Source: Buxus sempervirens
Lineage: Eukaryota; Streptophyta; Magnoliopsida; Buxales; Buxaceae
NCBI GenBank assembly: GCA_947561395.2
Contig: OX387190.1
Span: 27,336,858 to 27,400,857, forward strand
Length of the DNA stretch: 64,000 nt
Direction of reading: 5' to 3'
Made by a program: the position numbers and the translations under genes. Under the pieces are notes generated by a model, which was not told the DNA's origin, ran no database searches, and was given only the letters and a program-made list of their open reading frames with translations. Every line of letters begins with the position of its first letter. Positions within the stretch are counted from its first letter, which is position 1. Positions 44,094 to 55,017 of this stretch are shown piece by piece.

Positions 44094-45531
44094 TCGCGCG
44101 CGACCGCGACTTTCCCAATTCTTTTCTTCCTGCTCCGATTACTCAAACCGGACATCTCCTCCCTTCCTTGTCCCCGACGACTCTTCATCATTCTCCGGCG
44201 ATCTCCAGCAACTCCGGTGCCCCCTATTGCTGCCGGCGACGGCCTGTGACTTCGGCGACTTCCATTGTCGCCCATTCTTGGCCGTGGTCGAGCCCTAGCT
44301 CGATTTCTTCAGATTCTTGGTGGTTTTCTCAACCCAACGCCATCGTCCTTGCTCCGGTGATATTCTTTGAGTTCCGGAGAATTGTTCTTTACCAATCCGA
44401 CTTACCTGCTTGTAATCAGGTACCCCTTTTACTGCATTGTTAATCAAACAGTGGTGGCTTGGTCTCTTCAATCGAACATGTTCCTGTTTAGCCTAAGCAC
44501 CGAATTACCACTTATGAATTGTTTGTTGATTTGCATTGGGTAGATTATTTTCCCCACGTAAGCAGGATCAGTGAACACACTTGGACTGTTCATTTGTAAT
44601 TGAACTTTTGGATGAATCATCTTTGGCCTAATTGCTGCTGGAATTTTGGTGCCATTTGCTGTTGTTTTTTTTCTTCAATTTGCTCCAACTATATCCAAGC
44701 ATGCTTTGATTTTGTCTATCATGCAATTGATCGCCCATTTACCATTGTGACTTGGTCCTATTGGGGCTTGCCGACTTAACTCCATGCTGTTTGCTGTCTT
44801 CTTTTTTTTCAATTTTTAGAACTGATTGACTGCCGGTGATATTCATTGAACTGCTAATTGTATGCTGGAACAATTTTTTTCTTTGCTATAATTGGCTTGG
44901 ATCCCCCAACAGCATGTGTTAGTTATAGTCGATCATGCAACCGGTATCTTTGTCAAGACCCCTGGATTTTCTGTCAGTAGTAACTTCTGCCTAAATTGCC
45001 CATTTCTCCTACCACCGAATTATGCCATGATGTTGCTGTTGACTGTATTGCCTGTTCTGAATTTCTGCCTGCCAATGATGATACCATGCTACAAAAATTT
45101 AACTTGAACTCTGATTTGCCTGCTGGTGGTGATCTACCACTTGAACTTGTTTTCTAGCTTCAGTATTGCCGGGATTAAAGGCTTCTGCTCACTTTCCATT
45201 TTGCTGTGAAATTTCCCTAATTGACTTGCCAATCTGGATTTCTGCAATTCTGCTTGCTTTTGATACTTGGGCCCTCTATCTTCTCATATCCTGGAACCAT
45301 AGCATATCAGGAAATGTTAGGTTTTGTAGGAATCTTTTTAGAAGGAAAAAAAATGTTTCAGGATTAGAAACAGAAATATTCCTTATTTCAGAACTTTGTA
45401 GAAAACCCAAATGAGGTAAAATTCTTTCACGACAATTTTGAAAAATAATCATGTAAGATTGGATGTGAACTGTAAGCAAAGCCAAATCTCATAGATTTAG
45501 ACTGAAATTCATAAAACACTTCCTTGTGTAG

Positions 45532-48200
45532 ATGGCTAGGAGTCGTTCTCGTGTGCGAGAGGAGGCTGACCCTGCTGATCAGCCCTCCACTTCGCGGGCT
45601 CGGACAGAGGCGAGTTCCAGCGCCACCCTGTCGGAGCCGCTAGATGTCTCCAGGGAGAGCTCTGCTGAGGTAGGCTTTCAAAATTTTCTTTTCTTCCTTC
45701 CATTCTCTTTCCCCACAGACCTTCACATTTCCTTTTGGATTTCAGCCTGTTGTTGCTCCTGCTCGGGGTCGAGGCAGAGGCCGAGGCAGAGTTCAGGATC
45801 AAGCCCTCGAGGGCGAGAGAGGCCGTGGCAGAGGCCGGGGCAGAGCCAGAGGTGCGGCTCAGGATGGTACTGCTGTAGCTCTGTCAGGGGTCTCTGAGGA
45901 GCTGAGAGCGTCTGTTCATGATACAGAGCTTCTCAGTGGCTTGGATAGCCACCCTTCTATGTGCATCAGGGCAGATGTGCCTCTTTCGTATCACTCCTCC
46001 CATTTGCGAGGCAGTTGGGGGAGATTCAGTGAGTTGGCCCAGTCACTTTCTCTGGCCCTCAGGCGCGAGTTTGGGAGGTGTCATCTGGACTATTTCCTTA
46101 GCATCCCATCCTTCAGAGCCGACTGTCCACTCATCTTCGCCATGATGGAGAGATATTTTCCGGAGACTCAGTCATTCCATCTTCCGGACGTGGAGCTAGG
46201 GATCCGCCCCTCAGATTTTGTGATGATCACCGGTATTCCCTTGACGGGGCGGACCATCGTCCTGGAGCGGCCTACTGCGGAGGACATCGGCCTCCTTCTG
46301 GGATATCAGGCCCTGCCACCTGCTGCTTGGGATGGGCGGAGTGGTCGTGTTTCCATTAGCTGGCTGCGGGAGAGCCTAGCTCGACATTATGAGGGGAGAC
46401 ATGCAACCGTCTCTGTGGAGGATGCAGCCTTTGCACCTATCTTCCGGCATGTTTTTCTGCTGATGCTTGGGAGCTGCTTCTTTCCGGAGGATACGACCAG
46501 CGTTAGTCCGATCTTTTTGGACGCCTTGAGAGATTTCCATCAGACCCGCCAGCTAGTATGGGGTCGACTCATCTATGGGACCATCCTAGCCGGGTTGTGC
46601 CAAGCGGTTCGAGGCCTGGCATCCCCGAGAGGTGATGGAGTCAGCAGCTGGTTCTTCTGGCAGATTCTGCAGGTATTGAATTCATCTGTCTGGTTTAATC
46701 TCTTATGCTTCATTTGTTTCTGACTGATTTTTCTTTTGCTAGGTGTTCATGTACACCTATATGACCTTCTTCTGCCCATCCCCGGTACCTGAGGTCGCGG
46801 ATTTTCCTGTGGCTTTGCGGTGGTCGGCCCAGGTCCAAGATGCTGATAGGAGTCAGCCTCGTACTGCTCGGGTGCACTTGGACCGCGCCCGACGATCCGA
46901 TGTGAATTCTTTGCCTCTTCCCTTTTGTTTCTTTTCCTGCACCTTGACTGTATCTGACTATTTTTCTTCCTTACAGATCCTTCTGGCACGCTTTGATGAC
47001 GTGGATGTCGGAGTGGCCCGTGAGATGGCTGTACAGGACACCTTTGATAGAGACCGGCGACGTCAGCCCTACCAGTGCTTCCTTGGGAGGCTTGGTAGGG
47101 TGATGTACTTGGGGGAGCGCCTGTACTACCAGCACACTGGCGCACTTCGCATCCCCGTTCCTTCTCCTCCTGTGGGTCCCGACACACTCCTCACAGGCTT
47201 TGATGTGGATCAGTTCGATCACTTCCTGGATGCGGAGGGGCTCACAGTAGCTGGAGATTACGACGAGTGGATCCAGAGAGTCTCTATTGGATGCTTGATG
47301 GATCAACCCACTCGTGCCGGGGTGACTGAGATCGGCGGGATCTGCATTCGAGTCCATGAGGACACGGTAAGCCTTGTAATCTTCATATTTTCATCCTCTT
47401 TTCCTTCCTTATGTATTTCTGACCCTATTTCTGTTCTTGTTGGCAGGTACACGAGCTGAATACCATCCGGGATCGGTTCGAGAGCCACCGGGCCGTGATT
47501 GATGATATGATCGCAGAGCACGATGCGGTCGTGGCCCAGCGTGATGCTAGGATCAAAGAGCTGGAGGCCCTGGTTGCTGAGCTCCAGGCTAGACAGGTAT
47601 CTGGCCTTCTTGTAATTTCATTTCTTTTATTTCCCTGTTTCTGTTATTCTGATATTGCGTTTTTACTTGTGCAGGGCCCGGTCCATGATTAGGATGCTGC
47701 CTACGAGCCTGACTTTTCTGTTCCTGATCCGCCTCTAGCTCGGGCTGCTGATTTCGAGGATGCCCCTTCGGCTGGTCCTGATGAGCCGGATCCCCTGGTT
47801 CCTACTGCAGACATTCCTGGTATATTTAATTTTCCTCTTTGGTTTCTCTTTATATCTTGATTTTCTGACTTTCTCTGTGGACCCAGCTACTTCTACTCTT
47901 GGTCCATCTGCTGTTGAGGCTGGGCCTTCTGGAGCTGCAGGAGCAGAGCCTGTTATGGCTGAGGGCCCAGTTGGGTCGATTGTTGTTGAGCCAGAGGCTT
48001 CCTCCCCAGATTCTGCTCCTGCTTTGCCCCCAGACATCGAGGAGTATTGCCTGGAGTATCAGCTCTAGCAGGTGGAGGGTCGGCATCCTCGCCATGCAGC
48101 CGAGCGTATTCTTGCCTACTCTAGGGGCAGAGCGCTTCGAGGGAGAGGCCGTAGAGGTGGACGCGGCCGAGGACGCGTGGATGATCCTGCATAGGAGTAG
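45532..48200 (+). CDS. Antisense plant mobile domain (PMD/MAIN-like) gene of element F
   Basis: Plus-strand, multi-exon, antisense to F. The first exon starts MARSRSRVREEADPADQPST at 45532 and ends at a GAG|GTAGG donor (45669). The second exon (45746 to about 46672) has an RGRGRGRG segment and the PMD-like domain (MCIRADVPLSYHSSHLRG, FHLPDVELGIRPSDFVMITG, ISWLRESLARHYEGRHATVS). Further coding-like segments separated by GT-AG type introns follow. They include a coiled-coil-like part (DAVVAQRDARIKELEALVAE at about 47521-47580) and a second RG-rich tail near 48120-48180. Host PMD proteins act in the nucleus; a role here in element silencing or regulation is only inference. Exact exon limits beyond the second are uncertain. 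A roughly 1.4-kb leader, perhaps with an intron, separates it from the promoter. Confidence 0.7.
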
Positions 48201-48412
48201 TAGATTAGGATTTTTTCTTTTCATGTATTGATCTCATCATTCCTTGTACAAAAAACTTGCATATATATATATGAAAAAACTTTTTATTCATTCTCTCTTG
48301 TCTTGCACATCTTTTGTTTTCAATTTTATGCAATTATGACTTGTACACAGGTAAAACAAGTAAAAAATTCGGATTTTCCATCATTTGCTCTTTTTTTTTG
48401 CTGTTTTTCTTT

Positions 48413-48574
48413 GTATCCGGTCTGATATACCGGATACATTGATTGTTCTTTGTATCCGGTATAACATACCGGATACACATGGCCTCCTTTGTATCCGGTA
48501 TACTTAACCGGATATGAATAAAACCTTGTTTATCCGGTCTGAGTTACCGGATACATTAAAAGATACTATAAATG
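48413..48574 (+). promoter_or_regulatory. Presumed promoter of the second antisense gene of element F
   Basis: Four TATCCGG-type palindromes occur in tandem (for example GTATCCGGTCTGATATACCG and GTATCCGGTATAACATACCG). The last ends about 11 bp before ACTATAAATG (TATA at 48567-48574). The first in-frame ATG is at 48684, leaving a leader of plausible length. Confidence 0.65.
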
Positions 48575-48683
48575 CAACCAGCCTTGGGATTTGAGCATTT
48601 TTTACGAGTTTTTGAGTTTAGAAACCCCATTTTTTGCCTTTTTCTTCCTCCTCTTGAGTTCTAGCTTGCTCCCATCAACTCCA

Positions 48684-50395
48684 ATGGAATCCGGATCATC
48701 TTCTGCCCCATTATTGTCTGTCCACACTGCCTCCCCTGCAAAACAACCTTTTAGATCAAAACTCCCAAATCTCACTAGGTACAACCCTGTGGATTCCTTT
48801 TACACAAGATGGGTTAACTCTATGACCCTTGATGAAGAGAGGAGATGGGATTCTACTAATCTAGGCCACACTCTGCTCATTCCCAAGGTTCCCTTCAAGT
48901 GGGAGATTATAGAGGCCATGATTGGTCATTGGGTACCCGACCTCAACCTTTTCCGTTTTGGGACCCATGAAATGACCCAAACCATTGAGGAGGTGGAAAC
49001 CATCTTGGGCTTGAGGTTTGCTGAGAAGGTAGTGAATCCACCTCTTAGGCCCAGTTACAAAAGGAAGCTTCTACATTCTTGGGCATAGGGAAGAAGGACT
49101 TAGGAGATTTTGACACCCTTTTGACCCTATCTAAGGCTTTTTTGACTGAGAAGCTTTTGAGAGGGGAAAATAAGGAAGCCCGGTTCAACGCCTTGACCCT
49201 GATAGTGGTCAACCAGCTGCTTTTCCCACGAGATGATGATGAGGTGGACTTGGCCTTGATTTCAGTGATATGCCAGGTTAGGGAGCGGGAGAGGTTGGCC
49301 CCTATGATTTTGGCTGGGATGTATCAGGCCTTGACTGATTGCTACAATAGGAAGTCGAAACGCTTCTTAGCATGTGCCCAGATCCTGCAGGTAAAAATTT
49401 TTTTTTTTTGCTTTCTTTTTTTTTTTGCTTTTTTGCTTTTTTGCTTTTTTGCTTTCTTTTTGCTTTTTTTTTCTTTTACAATGTGTTGATATATCTTTTC
49501 TCCTTTGCAGCTTTGGCTACTTGATCATTTGAGTCAGATTGAGGAAATCAATCGACACTTCTTCCCGAGCTTGAAAGTCCCCATCTTGATGAGCAACCGG
49601 GGGTGTCCCGATATTCCAGGGGGCAAACAGGGCTGGTTCACTTTCTTGGGCTCACTTCAGGATGACCAAGTGAGATGGCCTGGTACTTATCAGCCCAATG
49701 CGGAGACAGTGATTAGCTTTCGTAACCGCAATTTTCTGATCCTAGCTGGCCTGAGACACGCAGTGCTGTATCTTCCTCTGCGGGTCCTTCGTCAGTTCAG
49801 AGCGATCCAGGGGATTATCATCCCAAGTGGGTATGAGGATCATCTTGGGCCCCTTTCTCCAGATACCATGAAGTTGAATGCCTGGTTGATGAGGGAGTGG
49901 TCATATGTTTGCTTCATGCGTGGCCCAGTCTTCTCAGAAGCCCATGTGAAAGATTATCTCTTCTGGATCAAGGAGCAGATACAGAGTCAGGCACCAGTAC
50001 CCGAAGATCCTCCTGCAGTCTTGGCTCCTACTTATGAGGATATTTTAGAGTCTGAGAGGGCTTCCCACAAGCGACTTCAGCAGATATGGGTATGAGAGGC
50101 CCAGGAGCTTAGGATACAGGGCCTTGATATGGAAAGGCAACTTGCATAACAGGTATCTCGCCGTCTGGCCATGGAGAAGCAACTTGAGGAAAATAGGCAG
50201 GCCCGCTGTCTTGAAGTCCGGGCACTGCGGCAGAAGCATCAGGATGCTTTAGCCAGCCTTAGGAGCATGAGGATTAGGCAGACTCTTTCAGATGAGGTCA
50301 TTTCCTTCTTGAGTGATCCCGCTGCTGAGGGGGCTTCTGGGGTTATCGCAGCTTAGGCAGCTCGGATTCGGGAGCTTGAGGAGCGGCTAGGAGAC
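48684..50395 (+). CDS. Second antisense gene of element F, DUF7745-like
   Basis: Plus-strand, antisense to F. It starts MESGSSSAPLLSVHTASPAK at 48684. A region follows with WEIIEAMIGHWVPDLNLFRF and EMTQTIEEVETILGLRF, the TIEE(Y/V)xxILGL pattern I associate with plant DUF7745 proteins. Next comes a helical region (ALTLIVVNQLLFPRDDDEVD). After a GT-AG type intron whose donor follows CTGCAG near 49390 and whose acceptor is near 49510, the region with WLLDHLSQIEEINRHFFPSL and GKQGWFTFLGSLQDDQVRWP appears. The C-terminal part looks like a coiled coil (EKQLEENRQARCLEVRALRQ). DUF7745 proteins have no known activity and are common in plant retrotransposon-rich DNA. The family call is from memory. It is treated as part of the fossil. 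Confidence 0.55.
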
Positions 50396-50399
50396 AGAG

Positions 50400-51528
50400 A
50401 TTAGCTTTATTTCCTGCACATTTTTCTTTCATACCTTTGTACAAAATTGAACTCCAATAGTGAAAAGCCAAAGTATTCAATTCAAAATAAAATTTTTATA
50501 TTATTGGCCTCAGAATGCTCAGATGCTTGTAAAAACAAAGGTTTCATGAAAAGTATTTGATTTCTCATCACTGGCCAAAGTATAATTTTTCCTTTTTATA
50601 TTTTTTTTATTTTTTGAAATTCGGTCCATGCACTTAATCACCTATAATTAAAGGAATTAGGACCAGGTTAAATAATAAAAAGGGTAGTCCATAAAATAAT
50701 GAGGGATCAGAACCGTCCATCTTAGGACCTTTAGAGTCATTCCCAAATGCCAAAACTGACCCCATTCTGCTCATGCCAATTTTGCTTCAATCTCCGATTT
50801 CCATGATCAACTCAACCTCTGATTTTTCCTTTATATATTTTTTTCTTTTTGCCTTTTTGCAAATTTTGCCCCTAGCGCCAGTTACGGTTTTCACTAGGGC
50901 CGGCTTCTGCATTCCGTCATCACCAATCTTACTCTAACATTTGAATGAATAAACTAAGATCACCGAGGGCTTAAAAATAGGACGAAATGAAGGCTAGACT
51001 TGGTTTATGAAAGAAAGGGTATTAAAGGCCCAAAAATCTTCAAGTATGGAAATAGGTCAACCGGACTTACAGTCATGATGAATTTAACCCCATTTCCCAA
51101 ATTGCATTCTTTGCATCTTTTTTCATACTTGGCTTTCATTTGCCATTTTTCTTTGCTTTTTTCTTTTTCTTTTTTCCTTGCTTTGCCCCAATTGGCTTTG
51201 CCCCAATTTTTTTTTGCCCCAATTTAAGATTGTAAATCCGGTTTGGGTTTATCAAAGAAACGAACCGGCTCAACTTGGCTATACTAGGGATTAAAATTTT
51301 GAAGGAAATAAAGAAAAATGGCCTCGGATCATTTCCTAGTAATGTTCAATCAAGGAAAATACCTTTTTACCGCATCAGAGTTAATTGGCTCAGGAAAATC
51401 TGACCCATCCATTTCTGCTAAGATGAGTGCACCCCCTGACAGGACCTTCTTGACGACATAAGGCCCTTCCCAATTGGGCTTGAACTTACCACGAGGGTCT
51501 TCCAAAAATGGTAAAATTTTCTTTAGCA
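50400..51528. other. Element F, non-coding spacer between antisense genes and pol
   Basis: The stretch holds T-rich runs and a segment resembling the 3' internal part of the TR-GAG-like element (GACGAAATGAAGGC near 50980). It also has three CCCCAA repeats near 51184-51220. No gene is seen. Confidence 0.6.
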
Positions 51529-54500
51529 CTAAGTTTCCTTCCTGGTAGTTCTGGGCCTCACTTTCTTATTGTAGGCCCGGGCCATTCTCTTCTGGTACAA
51601 TTGGCCATGACATAGTGCTTTCAATCGCTTTTCTTCTATTAGGTTGAGTTGATCATGTCTTGACTGTACCCATTCGGCTTCTTCCAGTTCTGCTTCCATG
51701 AGCACCCTGAGTGATGGGATTTCTACTTCCACTGGCAAGACTGCTTCCATTCCATAGACTAGGGAATACGGGGTTGCCCCAGTTGAAGTCCGGATTGAGG
51801 TTCTGTAGGCATGTAGAGCAAGTGGCAGCATTTCGTGCCAATCCTTGTAGCTTACTACCATCTTTTGAATGATTTTCTTTATATTCTTGTTTGCTGCTTC
51901 CACTGCCCCATTCATCTTTGGCCTGTATGGAGCTGACTTGTGGTGGGTGATCTGAAACTGCTCACACATTTTCTTCATGTCCTTGTTCTTAATATTTGAA
52001 GCGTTGTCTGATACTATGGCACTTGGCAGTCCATAGCGACAAATGATATTGTGCTTCAAAAACTTAATGACATGGTTGCTCGTGATATTTGCATATGATG
52101 CTGCTTCCACCCATTTAGTGAAGTAATCAATCGCCACCAGGATGAATCTGTGCCCGTTCGATGCCTTAGGGGAGATCATGCCAATAACATCTATGCCCCA
52201 CATAGAGAAGGGCCATGGGGATGTCATGTTGTGCAACTCACCCGAGGGTGCATGCTTATTATCTGCATATATCTGACATTGGTGGCACCTCCTGACATGT
52301 ATACAGCAATCATGTTCCATGGTCGTCAAGTAATATCCCAGCCTCAAGATTTTCTTCGCAAGCATGTGTCCACTCATATGGGGCCCGCAAACTCCTCCAT
52401 GTACAGTTTCAATCAATCTTTCTGATTCAGCCTTGGCAACACATCTGAGCAGAATGTCTTTATGTGACCTCTTGTACACATGTCCACCACTTAGCAGAAA
52501 TTGACCAGCCAATCTTTGTATTGTCCTCTTCTCAGTAGCAGTGGCATTTTCTGGCAGACTCCGATTGTTCAAGAAATTTTTGATATCTTGAAACCACAGT
52601 GCTTCTTCTTCTGGTGCTCCCTCTAGAACGAGACAGTAAGCCGGTTCATCTCTAACCTCAATTTCTAGCGGTCTGATGTCTAATCCTTCTGGTATGCTGA
52701 CCATTGAAGCCAAGGTTGCTAGAGCATCCGCAAATTGATTCTTGGCCCTTGGCATATAATTGAAGGAAATTCGAGTGAAATTTGTGCTTATTTCTTCCAA
52801 ATACTGGTGATAGGGGATCAATTTGTGATCCTTGGTTTTCCATTCACCAGTTGTTTGGAAGATGATAAGACTCGAATCCCCGTATATGTCAAGTTCCTCT
52901 ACTCTATGATCCATGGCTGCTTGCAATCCAATTATGCATGCCTCATATTCTGCTATGTTATTGGTGCACTGGAATCTCAGCTTTATTGCAATCGGGATGT
53001 GTGAACCATCTGGTTTAACCAAGACTGCCCCTATTCCGTTCCCATTCATGTTGGCGGCCCCATCAAAGAACATCTGCCAAGAACTCTCACTTTCCTCCTC
53101 TTCAGTGTATAGGATTGCCTCATCTGGGAAGTTGGTCTTCAAGGGTTGATATTCTGGCAGAGGATGTGCAGCCAGGTGATCAGCTATGGCTTGACCCTTG
53201 ATCGCCTTTTGGGTGATATACGTGAGGTCAAACTCGGATAGTAGTAGTTGCCACTTTGTCGTCCTGCCAGTCAGTGCCGGTTTCTCAAATAAATATTTCA
53301 AAGGGTCCATCCGGGATATCAATAGTGTGGAGTGACTAAGGAAGTAATGCCTTAGCCTCTGAGTGGCCCACACTAGAGCACAGCAGGTCTTCTTCAATGA
53401 TGAATACTTGGCTTCATATTCCGTGAATTTTTTACTTAGATAGTAAATGGCCCTTTCTTTTTTACCAGTCTCATCATGCTGCCCCAGGACACATCCCATC
53501 GATGTTTCCAACACTGACAAGTACAGGATCAGTGGTCTTCCTGGGGTTGGTGGCACTAGCACAGGTGGGTTCAGCAAATATTCCTTGATCGTATCGAAGG
53601 CCTGTTGGCAATCTTCATTCCAGACCGTCGGCTTATCCTTCCTTAGAAGCTTGAAAATTGGTTCACAGATAGCAGTGAGCTGTGCTATGAACCGGCTTAT
53701 GTATTGAATTTTCCCGAGAAAACCACGAACCTCCTTCTCGGTTCTGAGTGCTAGCATTTCAATTATGGCTTTGGCTTTAGCCGAGTCAATTTCAATTCCT
53801 CTTCGGCTCACTATAAACCCCAGCAACTTCCCTGATGTAGCCCCAAAGACGCACTTAGCCGGGTTAAGCCGTAGACTGTACTTCCTGAGCCGATCAAACA
53901 CTTTCTTCAGATTGATCAAGTGGTCCTCCTCTTTGCATGATTTGGCAATCATATCGTCCACATAGACCTCCATCTCCTTGTGGATCATGTCATGGAATAG
54001 TGCAGTCATGGCCCGCTGGTATGTTGCCCCAGCGTTTTTAAGCCCAAACGGCATGACTGTATAGTGGAATGTGCCCCAAGGTGTGATAAATGCTGTTTTT
54101 TCTTGATCTTCCTTAGCCATCTTGATCTGATTATATCCTGAGAAGCCATCCATGAAGGAGAATAGGCTATGTATCGCAGTATTGTCCACCAAGATGTCTA
54201 TGTGTGGAAGCGGAAAGTCATCCTTTGGGCTTGCTTTGTTCAGATCTCTGTAATCCACGCACATTCTGACTTTCCCTTCCTTCTTTGGCACTGGCACTAT
54301 GTTTGCAAGCCACTCAGGATACTAGAGACTGCCAGAAATCCTGCTTGGAATTGTTTGACCACTTCGTCCTTGACCTTCAAGGTCCATTCAGGTTTCAATC
54401 TTTTCAGCTTCTGCTTAATTGGCTTAACCCCTTGCAAAATTGGCAACTTATGCACCACCATGTCTGTGTCCAACCCCGGCATGTCCCGATATGACCAAGC

Positions 54501-54935
54501 GAACACATCTTTGTAGTCTGCCAAGAACTGTGACATTTCATTTTTCTGCACATCAGACAAGCATGACCCGATTTTCACAATTTTTGGGTCCTCTTCGGTC
54601 CCAAGATTTATGGATATGGTCTCCTCAATATTAGGTTGGACCCCCTTTTCATGACGTTCCAATTGGTATTCAATTTCTTTTGGAACGTCTTCTCCTTCGA
54701 CCTCGATCTCTTCTTTGATCCCCATGAGGTTAAAGGCGAGCTCGAAGTTGAAGTCATATTCAACTTGGTCCAATTCGGTCTGATTATATGGTTCATAAGT
54801 GGTTTGGACCTTTTTGAAAAAATTAAGTTTTCTAGAAAAAATAGAAAAATCTTTTTGGGTTTTTTGTGAGCCTTCTAAATATAATTCCCCTGAAGACGAA
54901 GGCCCATTAGAACCTTCAGGGAAATGGCATTCCAC
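51529..54935 (-). CDS. Pol region of element F: RT, RNase H, second RNase H, integrase (fossil)
   Basis: On the minus strand the order is: reverse transcriptase (MCVDYRDLNKASPKDDFPLP, FMDGFSGYNQI, MPFGLKNAGATYQR, YVDDMIAKS); RNase H (LYLSVLETSMGCVLGQHDE); an extra, archaeal-type RNase H (FFDGAANMNGNGIGAVLV, IAEYEACIIGL, DALATLASM); integrase zinc finger (HGGVCGPHMSG...CHQCQIYAD); and integrase core (WGIDVIGMISPKASNGHRF, DNASNIKNKDMKK, HKSAPYRPKMNGAVEAANKN). The second RNase H is known as a mark of the Tat clade. The region is long and well preserved but not fully continuous, so it is described as a fossil with few breaks. Confidence 0.93.
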
Positions 54936-55017
54936 TATTGGAGTTTTTTTTTGGAAGCCGCGTCAGTTTTCCACACAGACGCTGCCTCAAAGGTAAGGGG
55001 AGTTTCCTCCCAATTGT

